6,193 nucleotides of DNA from Coriobacteriales bacterium (GCA_031267175.1 JAIRZP010000187.1:1-6193); one strand, 5' to 3'. Numbered from the stretch's first letter, positions 1 through 6,046 are shown. Translations and numbers: made by a program. The notes: generated from the sequence alone by a model not told the origin.

Positions 1-834
1 GCCGCCCTGGCTATACAGCTGGTTGCCCAGATGTCCCAGGGCCATGGTGGCACCAAAGGCCGTGATGCCGTGCACCAGCCAAGCCACCGGCATGAACCGG
101 TGCAGGACCACACGGGTAAGCGCGCGCATCCCAAAGGCTGAGGCCACCACCAGTGCCACATCCGCCAGACGTTCGCGTGTAAGCGGCACCTCGTTGATAA
201 CCGCAATCTGGTACAGGAGCTTGCATTGATTGAGCGTGAGCACGGGAAGATCAGCCCCTGGCAGGAAGAACACGGCCGCGAGCACCGCGTTTTCAAGGGA
301 GGTCTGTCGGGTGAAGTCCCGGGCAATGGCCTTGCGCATAAAGACGAATGCGGCGCCGAGGCTCAGGCGCAACTCCGAAAGATGCGCCACACACCAAAGT
401 GCCAGATCGTGCTCAAGGGCCTCCTCGGGCTTGTTAACGTCCACCTCCACGATAGTCCGGGCAATGTCGAGGGCATCCTCCTCCGCTACCGTGGCTACCA
501 CCGACGCAGCGTCCTCAGAGAGGACCACACAGTGTGCGCCGGACCACAGGGCTGTCTCTGTAATGCGCCTGAGGCAGGGGGAGCTTCCGGCCACCACGAT
601 GGTGAGGCTCGCATCCTTGTTGATCTGAGGCATGGTGTCGCTGAAACTGGAGATGGAGAGCTCTGCCGTGCCCGGCTGCACCTGCAGTACCTTGCGGCAG
701 AGCGTTATCAGCCGGCTGCTGGCACTCGTGTCCACGAGCACCTCAATGCTGAGGTCAGACTCAGACTCGCTCTCAAAGAGCTTGCCAGCCTTTGTGAGGG
801 TGTTGATGTTTATGGGTATCTTGGGTTGTGCCAT
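1..834 (-). CDS. DUF697-like (YcjF-type) membrane protein, 3' end cut by window edge
   Basis: This reading frame is open for 278 codons from an ATG at 834 to base 1, so the C-terminus lies outside the window. Residues ~1-30 are polar and acidic. Residues ~30-130 read like alternating strands and helices (IEVLVDTS, ASLTIVVAGSS, GAHCVVLSE), resembling a Rossmann or small-GTPase fold, but no GxxxxGK[ST] P-loop is visible. Residues ~180-278 match the DUF697 pattern seen in YcjF-like proteins: a helix near 200-213, PLTRERLADVALVVASAFG at 217-235, then a hydrophobic end with FMPVAWLVHG and TAFGATMALGH. DUF697 often follows a GTPase domain, which here would be absent or degenerate. The ATG is chosen because AGAGGAG lies 8 nt upstream. 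The gene follows rodA on the same strand with no visible terminator, so it is probably cotranscribed. Its function is unknown; a role near the wall-synthesis machine is only inferred from position. Confidence 0.75.
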   Translation of the reverse strand, partial: MAQPKIPININTLTKAGKLFESESESDLSIEVLVDTSASSRLITLCRKVLQVQPGTAELSISSFSDTMPQINKDASLTIVVAGSSPCLRRITETALWSGAHCVVLSEDAASVVATVAEEDALDIARTIVEVDVNKPEEALEHDLALWCVAHLSELRLSLGAAFVFMRKAIARDFTRQTSLENAVLAAVFFLPGADLPVLTLNQCKLLYQIAVINEVPLTRERLADVALVVASAFGMRALTRVVLHRFMPVAWLVHGITAFGATMALGHLGNQLYSQGG

Positions 835-839
835 GCTGT

Positions 840-959
840 TCACTCCTCTGTGGTATGCAGTGCTTCTTTGCCGCGCTCCTCTGCGTGGTGGCAAGGGTAC
901 ACGACGCGGTCTCTGGTCTGCCTTGCTGACGCACTCATCTGGGTGACGAAGGCGTGCAA
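840..959 (-). CDS. Probable small protein, 39 aa, TTG start
   Basis: A frame opens with TTG at 959 and ends with TGA at 842-840. A perfect AGGAGGT (973-967) overlaps the rodA TAG stop and ends 7 nt before the TTG. The product begins (M)HAFVTQMSASARQTR and ends ALHTTEE. It is polar, rich in Arg, Glu and His, with one Cys and no membrane segment or recognised domain. It fills most of the rodA-DUF697 gap and ends 5 nt before the next ATG, which suits translational coupling. The frame is the same as rodA: after the rodA TAG it stays open to this TGA. An alternative is that this is the remnant of a longer RodA tail cut by a stop mutation. An open run of this length is not rare at this GC, so the case rests on the ribosome site and the spacing. 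Confidence 0.42.
   Translation of the reverse strand: MHAFVTQMSASARQTRDRVVYPCHHAEERGKEALHTTEE
843..849 (-). promoter_or_regulatory. Ribosome binding site of the DUF697-like gene
   Basis: AGAGGAG lies 8 nt upstream of the ATG at 834 and decides that start over the in-frame GTG at 843-841, which overlaps this site. The site falls inside the last codons of the small ORF at 840-959, whose TGA ends 5 nt before the ATG, so translation of the two may be coupled. The 8-mer CAGAGGAG occurs again 33 nt upstream (876-883) but has no start codon at a usable distance. Confidence 0.7.
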
Positions 960-966
960 AACCTGT

Positions 967-973
967 ACCTCCT
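967..973 (-). promoter_or_regulatory. Perfect Shine-Dalgarno site overlapping the rodA stop
   Basis: The sequence TAGGAGGT contains the rodA stop (TAG, 974-972) and a full AGGAGGT. This is one of the strongest ribosome-site matches in the window. The only start codon at a normal distance downstream is the TTG at 959. The DUF697 start lies more than 130 nt away and has its own site, so this one would otherwise have no purpose. Confidence 0.55.
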
Positions 974-2198
974 ATTGTACCCTGCGCGCACTCTGAGACA
1001 CAGCAGATTTTACCGGATTGCGATGTGCCCACACAGAAAGTATCAGGCCGAGCGACATGAAATTGACGAGCATGAAGGAGGATCCATAGCTCATAAAGGG
1101 CAGCGGGATACCCGTGATAGGCATTAAACCGCAGGTCATGCCGATATTCTCGAGTATCTGAAATATCCACATCCCCAGTATTCCTGTAACGACAAGCGTG
1201 CCATAGAGGTCGTAGGAGGTAAAGGCCACACGCAATACCAAAAACAGCAGCGCCGCGTATAAAACAATGAGAAGGAGGGAGCCAAGAAAGCCAAACTCCT
1301 CGGCCAGCACACAGAAGATGAAGTCGGTGGGGGCCTCGGGGAGGAATCCCAGGGCGCTCTGGGTGGCATTGCCCAGACCCTTGCCGGACAGGCCGCCGGA
1401 GCCGATGGCTATCTGTGCCTGTTTGAGGTTATAGCCCGCGCCCCCGGGGTCAAGGCTCGAATCCAAAAAGACGAGGAGGCGATTCTTCTGGTAATCCTTG
1501 AGCAGCACATCGCTGCCAAAGGCCGTGTCCAACAGGCCGTCGAGGGTCAAGGCCAGAATAGCGAGGGCAACAATTACCACCACGGTGGCGATAAGCCAGC
1601 GCCTGTTGGCCCCTCCCGCAAACAGGGCTACCATGCCAATGACAAAGAGCACCATGCCGGTTCCGAGGTCTGGCTGCAGCATGATGCAGAGTATCGGCAC
1701 CATCAAGAGCGCAAAGCACTTGAGGTATTCCAGGCCGGAATCCAGCCGCCCCTTGTAGCGCGCGATAAGCGAGGCCGCAAAGAGGATGTAACAGATCTTG
1801 GCTATCTCTCCCGGTTGAATCTGCTGGCCAAAGATAGTTATCCAGCTGCGCGCGCCGTTGATGGTGACCCCGATAACGGGCAGCAGGGGCATGAGCATCA
1901 AGATGATGCACAGCCCAAAGAGCACAGAGGTAAAGGCAGAGAGCCTGCTGTAGTCCACACGCCAGAGCACCAGCATCAACACGAGGCCCACACCCACGCC
2001 CATCAGTTGCCGGTTGAAGCTGTAGTCGCTGGACTCCGACGTGGCCGACCACACCACCAACAGGCCATAGCCAATGACGATGAGGGCTACCACCAGGAGG
2101 GGATAATTGAGGGAACGAAAGACATCGCCAAGGCCCAGACGGCTGGTAGAGCCCGGCCGGCTGCTGGGAGAGGATTGCATTTTGGGAGCAACTGCCAT
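972..2198 (-). CDS. rodA: RodA, SEDS-family peptidoglycan glycosyltransferase
   Basis: RodA polymerises lipid II into glycan strands in the membrane, in complex with PBP2, during side-wall growth. From the ATG at 2198 the protein has 408 residues, normal to slightly long for the family, with about ten hydrophobic segments. Hallmarks include GARSW (~115-119), QPGE (128-131, usually QPSE), QPDLGTG (175-181), the long extracellular loop with GYN, QAQIAIGSGG and GKGLG, then FLPEAPTDFIF with the probable catalytic Asp at ~292, and PITGIPLPF followed by SYGSS (~360-374; SYGGS is commoner). The ATG has GGAG 5 nt upstream. A GTG at 2249 would add 17 residues, but those codons lie in the inserted element at 2201-2359. 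The gene follows mrdA, its usual functional partner. The identification is secure; the start is somewhat less so. Confidence 0.95.
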   Translation of the reverse strand: MAVAPKMQSSPSSRPGSTSRLGLGDVFRSLNYPLLVVALIVIGYGLLVVWSATSESSDYSFNRQLMGVGVGLVLMLVLWRVDYSRLSAFTSVLFGLCIILMLMPLLPVIGVTINGARSWITIFGQQIQPGEIAKICYILFAASLIARYKGRLDSGLEYLKCFALLMVPILCIMLQPDLGTGMVLFVIGMVALFAGGANRRWLIATVVVIVALAILALTLDGLLDTAFGSDVLLKDYQKNRLLVFLDSSLDPGGAGYNLKQAQIAIGSGGLSGKGLGNATQSALGFLPEAPTDFIFCVLAEEFGFLGSLLLIVLYAALLFLVLRVAFTSYDLYGTLVVTGILGMWIFQILENIGMTCGLMPITGIPLPFMSYGSSFMLVNFMSLGLILSVWAHRNPVKSAVSQSARRVQ

Positions 2199-2200
2199 TA

Positions 2201-2229
2201 GTGCTCCATTAAGTCTAAAACTACCATTA
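2201..2229 (+). repeat. Left terminal inverted repeat of the element
   Basis: It begins GTGCTCC, continues into the TTAAGTCTAAAACT block shared exactly with the right arm, and ends near ACCATTA. It overlaps the leader just before the rodA ATG. Read on the minus strand, its outer end supplies the GGAG used as the rodA ribosome site. Confidence 0.8.
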
Positions 2230-2330
2230 TCTGCTTGCTCCTTTTCCACATTGCTGCGTTGTCCTCAGTCGCATTACCGCCAGTAGGGCTCCTTCGTCCG
2301 CCTTGCACTGCGAAAAATGAGCGGCGCAGC

Positions 2331-2359
2331 TAACGGCAGTTTTAGACTTAACGAAGCAC
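2331..2359 (-). repeat. Right terminal inverted repeat of the element
   Basis: Read on the minus strand it begins GTGCTTC, carries the same TTAAGTCTAAAACT block, and ends GCCGTTA. The four differences from the left arm are all transitions, and each becomes a G-U pair in the minus-strand transcript. Its outermost base completes the present mrdA stop codon TAG. Confidence 0.8.
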
Positions 2360-4458
2360 TATCGTTCATTCCTGTTCTGCCAGATGGTTATCTCGCCCGC
2401 GTCCACGCCGTACAGGCGCGCAAAGCACTGGATGACGCCGTTCATGGCCACGAGTGAGCCGCTGCCTCCCTGCTCTATGAGGCAGAGCGCACAGTACTGG
2501 GGGTCATCGGCCGGCGCAAAGCCCACGAACCAGGAGAAGTCGTCCTTGCCGGCCACTTCTGCCGTACCCGTCTTGCCGGCCACTTCCACCGGCAGAGGGC
2601 CAAAGCCTCCCTCACGGGCAACGACGCGCTTGAGGCCATCCAGGACCCGGTCGTGATGCGCCTGCTCGTACTTGGGCTGCATCTCGACACTTTTGGCGGT
2701 ATAGCTCACCACGGCGTCGCCCTCGGAGTCAATGACATGGCTGAAAACATGCGGCGTCACGGCCTTCTTGCGGGCAAAGGTGGCGTAGCCGTTGCAGAGC
2801 TGGAGCGGGGTCACGAGGATGTCGCCCTGGCCGATGCACATATTGGTCATGTCACCGGGCTGCCACATGGCCTCTTCGGGGGTGTCGGAGAAGGCATCCT
2901 TTTTCCAGGTGGCATCGGGGATACGACCCTCTGCCTCACCCGGCATATCCACGCCGGTAGGAGAGCCAAAGTTCCAGGTGGCAACATAGTCCTGAAAGGG
3001 ATTGGGCCTCTCGGTCTCCACGGGTATCTCCCCCTCCAGCGCCCTCCACTGCTCATAAAAGGCCGCGCCCACCGAATAGAAGAAGATGTCACAGGATTGG
3101 TTGATGGACTCCTCCAGGCCCATGGTGCCGTGGCCGCCGGGATAGATCCAGCAGCGCTGGCCCCAGTCCTCGCCGTAATCATCCCAGTAGCCATCGCAGT
3201 AGAAGGTCGTGTCGTCGTTGATCATGCCACCGGTGAGGCCGGCGAGCGAGGTAAAGAGCTTGAAGGTGGAGGCCGCCGGGTACTGTCCGCTCACGACACG
3301 GTTGGTGAGGGGATAGCCGCTCTCCTCGGTGTTGAGTTCCTCCCACAGCTCGGTGGAAATGCCCCGGGAGAGGTCGGCGGGATAGAAGGTGGGATAGCTC
3401 GAGGCCGCGAGTATGCCGCCGTCCTTCACGTCCATGCAGAGGATGACGCCGGCGTTGCAGTTGACGTTCTCGCCGTCGCCGCGCACCATGGTGATGATGT
3501 CTCTGAGGATGGTGTCCGTCTCGCGTTGCAGGCTCGCGTCGATGGTCAGCACCACGTCATTACCGCTCTCTGGTGGTGCCTCTGAGATAAGCTCGGTGGG
3601 ATTGCCCGCGGCATCCACCTTATAGGTGCGGGTGCCGTGCATGCCCTGCAGGATGTGCTCAAAGGTGGACTCGGCACCTTCTATGCCGATGCTGTCTCCG
3701 CTTTGATAGGGAATAGGCTCCTCGCCGGTCTGACTGGCAAGAAAGTCCTCGGTAACGGGACCGGTATAGCCGAGAACGTGCGCGCCAAGCGAGCCGTAAG
3801 GGTAATAGCGCACGGTGCGCGACTCCACGTTGACGTCGGGAAACAGCGAGGGATGCTCACGGATATAAGCCACCGCCTCCATGGGCACATCGCTCGCGAT
3901 GGTGTGGTCACTTTGCACACCCTCCGAGTCGTCGAGAAGGTTGCGGCGGATAATCCCGAGGGGAACGCCCAGTACCAGGGAGAGGCGGTGTACGAGGGCC
4001 GTGTCCTCTGCCAGGCTGCGCTTACCGGTAACGGTGATGGAGGGGCGGTTGCCCACGAGTTCGTTGCCGTTTCTGTCGAGGATACGGCCGCGATTGGCTG
4101 GCACGCTCACCTCCGAGGTCATATTCTCGCTTGAGAGCCTGACGTATTCCTCGTGTCCGAGTACCTGCAGGCTCCAGAGCTTGACAGAAAGCGTGCCAAA
4201 GATGGCAGCAATCAGTACCCCAAAGGCGTAGAAGCGCCCCCTCCCCTGCCTGGCCGGGCGGTCTTTGAGGCTCCCGGAGCCACGCAGCTGTTCCCCATCC
4301 GTTACCCTGTCCTTGTCGGCACGGACGAGGCTGGGCGCGTAGATGCCCCTGTTCTTTTTTCGGCGGCTCCTGAGCAGATAGCGCAGCACAAAAAAGCCTC
4401 CGATAAGCAGCGCAAAGAGGGAGAGTGCGATACCAGCTGCCAGCGCATAGGTATTCAT
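2359..4458 (-). CDS. mrdA: Penicillin-binding protein 2, elongasome transpeptidase (class B)
   Basis: PBP2 crosslinks peptidoglycan made by RodA during lateral wall growth and is a beta-lactam target. The protein has 699 residues from the ATG at 4458, longer than the usual ~600-650. Residues ~5-29 form a hydrophobic helix followed by RSRRKK. A second helix at ~76-97 (FYAFGVLIAAIFG) leads into KLWSLQVLGHEEY, the usual start of PBP2. The pedestal domain contains NRGRILDRNG (~122-131). The transpeptidase domain carries STFK (Ser397, Lys400), SCD (455-457, the PBP2 form of SxN) and KTGTAE (629-634). Two cysteines (~421 and 436) flank a Trp/Asp-rich loop before GGHG. The ATG overlaps the mreD stop as TGATG; a GTG three bases upstream is equally open. 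The stop TAG is shared with the edge of the element at 2201-2359. Confidence 0.95.
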   Translation of the reverse strand: MNTYALAAGIALSLFALLIGGFFVLRYLLRSRRKKNRGIYAPSLVRADKDRVTDGEQLRGSGSLKDRPARQGRGRFYAFGVLIAAIFGTLSVKLWSLQVLGHEEYVRLSSENMTSEVSVPANRGRILDRNGNELVGNRPSITVTGKRSLAEDTALVHRLSLVLGVPLGIIRRNLLDDSEGVQSDHTIASDVPMEAVAYIREHPSLFPDVNVESRTVRYYPYGSLGAHVLGYTGPVTEDFLASQTGEEPIPYQSGDSIGIEGAESTFEHILQGMHGTRTYKVDAAGNPTELISEAPPESGNDVVLTIDASLQRETDTILRDIITMVRGDGENVNCNAGVILCMDVKDGGILAASSYPTFYPADLSRGISTELWEELNTEESGYPLTNRVVSGQYPAASTFKLFTSLAGLTGGMINDDTTFYCDGYWDDYGEDWGQRCWIYPGGHGTMGLEESINQSCDIFFYSVGAAFYEQWRALEGEIPVETERPNPFQDYVATWNFGSPTGVDMPGEAEGRIPDATWKKDAFSDTPEEAMWQPGDMTNMCIGQGDILVTPLQLCNGYATFARKKAVTPHVFSHVIDSEGDAVVSYTAKSVEMQPKYEQAHHDRVLDGLKRVVAREGGFGPLPVEVAGKTGTAEVAGKDDFSWFVGFAPADDPQYCALCLIEQGGSGSLVAMNGVIQCFARLYGVDAGEITIWQNRNER

Positions 4459-5009
4459 CACAGATGCAGCTTCCGGGTAAGCGAGCGCCCGGTGCCACCG
4501 CCCGAGCGGAAGGAGGTATCCCCTACGACAGCGTTATAGATAAGCATGAGAATCAGTCCGATAATCGCGTCATAGGCGATGGCAGGCAGCACGCGCTGGA
4601 CGAGTGAGAGCAGAAACTCCGGATTGGCTCCCACTATCGCATAGATGACGCTGATGAGGAACTCACCGGCGATAAGCGCCGCGAGCAGGATTATCATGTC
4701 CACGACGATGCCGCCGGTAAATACGCCCTTGTTGAGCGAGCTTACCGCATAGGCCAGGATGGTGAGCACCAGGGCCAGGGCTCCCAGGGGCCCGAGCGAA
4801 CAGAAATCAAGCACAAGCCCCAGGGCAAAGCCCATGACCAGCGAGCGCACCGGGCCGTTATGCATGGCTGTGATGATGACGACAACGAGCACGAAGTTGG
4901 GCACGACGCCAAAGAGGGTTATCACCGGTGCGAGCACCAGCTGTAAGACCAGGGCGATAACCGCACTGACGATGACAACGCCTACCGGGGGCTGCTGGGC
5001 TGTTTCCAT
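4458..5009 (-). CDS. mreD: MreD, rod shape-determining membrane protein
   Basis: MreD is an integral membrane partner of MreC, MreB and PBP2 in the rod complex. The product has 183 residues, close to the family norm, and is almost entirely hydrophobic with about five or six membrane helices (~11-33, 36-50, 54-70, 74-91, 98-125, 145-163). The best-matching stretch is GFALGLVLDFCSLGPLGALA at ~60-79, the typical MreD segment with a GLxLD core. The C-terminus is a short basic tail (SLTRKLHL). The ATG overlaps the mreC stop as TAATG, and the TGA overlaps the mrdA ATG as TGATG, so all three are probably translationally coupled. MreD is poorly conserved in sequence, so the call rests on hydropathy, size, this motif and position. 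Confidence 0.92.
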   Translation of the reverse strand: METAQQPPVGVVIVSAVIALVLQLVLAPVITLFGVVPNFVLVVVIITAMHNGPVRSLVMGFALGLVLDFCSLGPLGALALVLTILAYAVSSLNKGVFTGGIVVDMIILLAALIAGEFLISVIYAIVGANPEFLLSLVQRVLPAIAYDAIIGLILMLIYNAVVGDTSFRSGGGTGRSLTRKLHL

Positions 5010-6025
5010 TACTCGCCACCGCCCGTATCGGCCGGCGTGCCAGACGGGGCAGAGGAGTTTTCGTTGGCATTCTCGTCTGCTGCTGAGTCGTCGCTGGCGC
5101 TGGTGGTGCTGGTATCGGTGCCTCCCGTGGCCGTAGTAGTGGTGCTGGCCGCGGCGCTGGGCGTTACCTCGGACTGCCTGCCGGTGAGCACCAGAACCTC
5201 CTCATAGTATTTGACCCGGGCGGTGGGCTTGACCACCACGGTCTGGTACACATCGGAAGGTGAGGAGCTTACTGAGGTGATCTCACCGATGACGATGCCC
5301 TTGGGATACACCCCGCCGGCACCCGAGGTAACCACGACATCGCCCGGCACCACATCAATGTCGAGACTGAGGTAGTTGAGGTAGAGCAGGCGCTCGATGG
5401 AGCCGGTGAGCACTCCCTCAGAGCGGTTGGCCTGCAGGAATACGGCCACACCGGAGTTGGGGTCGGTGAGCAGGCGCACCTGCGCGGTAAAGCGACCCAC
5501 GGACTCTATCTGGCCGATGAGACCATTAGGGCTCATCACCGGCATGCCCACGGCCAATCCATCCTCGGTGCCCTTGTCAATGGTGATGGTCTGGTTCCAG
5601 GAATCTATCGACTTCTTGAGAATATGGGCCGCTGTGGACTCCAGGTTGTAGGCGTCTGAGAGCTCCAACAGCTCCGCAAGGCGCTCGTTTTCGAGGCGAT
5701 ACTCCTCAAGCCGCATGACCATGCTGGACAAGGCATCGTTTTGCGCCTGGAGCTCACTCAGCGTGGCATCGCTGGCCGTAGCGTCGCCTACGGCGGCACC
5801 CAGCGCGTCTACGGGCTGGCCGAGAAAGGAGCTCGCCCGGTCAAAGGGCAGGATAACGGTGGCAAGCGCACTGCGGGCGCTGTGCAAAAAACCATTGGCC
5901 TCGGCTCCCGTGCCCCCCTCATACGACCACAGGGTTATGAGGCCCAGTGAGACAAAACTCAAAACAATGGCGAGGACTCCACCGGTTATCCTCTTCGGTG
6001 TTTGCTTGGGAAGCGCCAAAAGCAC
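5009..6025 (-). CDS. mreC: MreC, rod shape-determining scaffold protein
   Basis: MreC is a bitopic membrane protein whose extracytoplasmic domain binds and activates PBP2-RodA. The 338-residue product has a basic N-terminus (PKQTPKR), one membrane helix at ~15-34, a coiled coil at ~85-122 (LSELQAQNDALSSM, then LEEYRLENERLAELLEL), and the paired beta-domain region at ~130-280 with ITIDKGTEDGLAVGMPV, GLIGQIESVG, VRLLTDPNSGVAV and VPGDVVVTSGAGGVYPKG, all typical of MreC. Residues ~285-338 form a low-complexity Ser/Thr/Ala/Asp/Gly tail, likely disordered outside the membrane. The chosen start is GTG at 6025 with AAAGG 4 nt upstream; a TTG two codons later (6019) has better spacing (10 nt) and is possible. 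The stop overlaps the mreD ATG. Confidence 0.96.
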   Translation of the reverse strand: MLLALPKQTPKRITGGVLAIVLSFVSLGLITLWSYEGGTGAEANGFLHSARSALATVILPFDRASSFLGQPVDALGAAVGDATASDATLSELQAQNDALSSMVMRLEEYRLENERLAELLELSDAYNLESTAAHILKKSIDSWNQTITIDKGTEDGLAVGMPVMSPNGLIGQIESVGRFTAQVRLLTDPNSGVAVFLQANRSEGVLTGSIERLLYLNYLSLDIDVVPGDVVVTSGAGGVYPKGIVIGEITSVSSSPSDVYQTVVVKPTARVKYYEEVLVLTGRQSEVTPSAAASTTTTATGGTDTSTTSASDDSAADENANENSSAPSGTPADTGGGE

Positions 6026-6029
6026 GCAA

Positions 6030-6045
6030 CCTTTCTTAAGACAGG
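6030..6045. repeat. Short palindrome over the mreC ribosome site
   Basis: CCTTTCTTAAGACAGG has the perfect 8-base palindrome TCTTAAGA at its centre and one mismatched pair further out. On the minus strand its end (AAGAAAGG) is the mreC Shine-Dalgarno region. It sits in the 21-nt mreB-mreC gap. A stem this short with no loop would be weak in RNA, so a regulatory role is doubtful. Confidence 0.3.
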
Positions 6046-6046
6046 G

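Larger units (their letters stand above)
2201..2359. mobile_element. MITE-like palindromic element inserted at a TA between mrdA and rodA
   Basis: This 159-bp stretch encodes no protein of note and has 29-bp terminal inverted repeats (2201-2229 and 2331-2359) differing at four positions, all A/G or C/T transitions. The internal arms (~2230-2254 and ~2304-2330) are also largely complementary, so most of the element is one long palindrome around a loop of ~50 nt. It is flanked by TA at 2199-2200 and 2360-2361, as expected for target duplication by elements that insert at TA, for example the IS630/Tc1-mariner group. Deleting it with one TA leaves CGATAATGGCA, a TAATG overlap of the mrdA stop and rodA start that matches the other junctions in this operon. 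No transposase is present, so it would be non-autonomous. The parent family is not identified. A purely structural RNA element is the alternative. Confidence 0.72.
2199..2361 (-). promoter_or_regulatory. Long mRNA hairpin spanning the mrdA stop to the rodA start
   Basis: In the operon transcript, bases 2361-2331 can pair with 2229-2199 over 31 consecutive positions: 27 Watson-Crick and 4 G-U. Imperfect pairing continues inward. The 5' end of the stem is the mrdA stop codon and the 3' end is the base before the rodA ATG. The rodA GGAG (2207-2204) lies in the stem. No U-tract follows, so this is not an intrinsic terminator. Sequestration of the ribosome site, with opening by ribosomes finishing mrdA, and RNase III cleavage are possible effects; both are inferred. 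Confidence 0.5.

Noticed and set aside
835..971. Promoter or terminator in the rodA-DUF697 gap
   Set aside because: A TTGCAC at 958-953 has no reasonable -10 partner, and only 5-bp GGTAC/GTACC pairing was found with no U-tract. The small ORF explains the gap better.
226..996. 256-codon plus-strand ORF, with two overlapping plus-strand ORFs at 230-628 and 632-946
   Set aside because: They lie opposite the DUF697-like gene, which has a good ribosome site and recognisable domain pattern. Their products resemble no family I know, and long antisense frames are common at this GC.
1450..2052. 200-codon minus-strand ORF inside rodA in another frame
   Set aside because: It overlaps the membrane core of RodA, which is clearly the coding frame. 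The alternative product is rich in His, Arg, Gln and Cys and looks like a frame-shifted shadow.
2199..2361. Intrinsic transcription terminator between mrdA and rodA
   Set aside because: The stem is long, but its 3' arm is followed by the rodA ATG and not a run of U. Termination here would cut off rodA.
2653..3585. 310-codon plus-strand ORF opposite mrdA
   Set aside because: It is the antisense shadow of the PBP2 transpeptidase region, whose catalytic motifs are all on the minus strand. Its His/Gly/Val/Ala-rich product is typical of a complementary frame.
3637..4134. 165-codon plus-strand ORF opposite the N-terminal half of mrdA
   Set aside because: It is another antisense shadow, with no recognisable domain and no convincing ribosome site.
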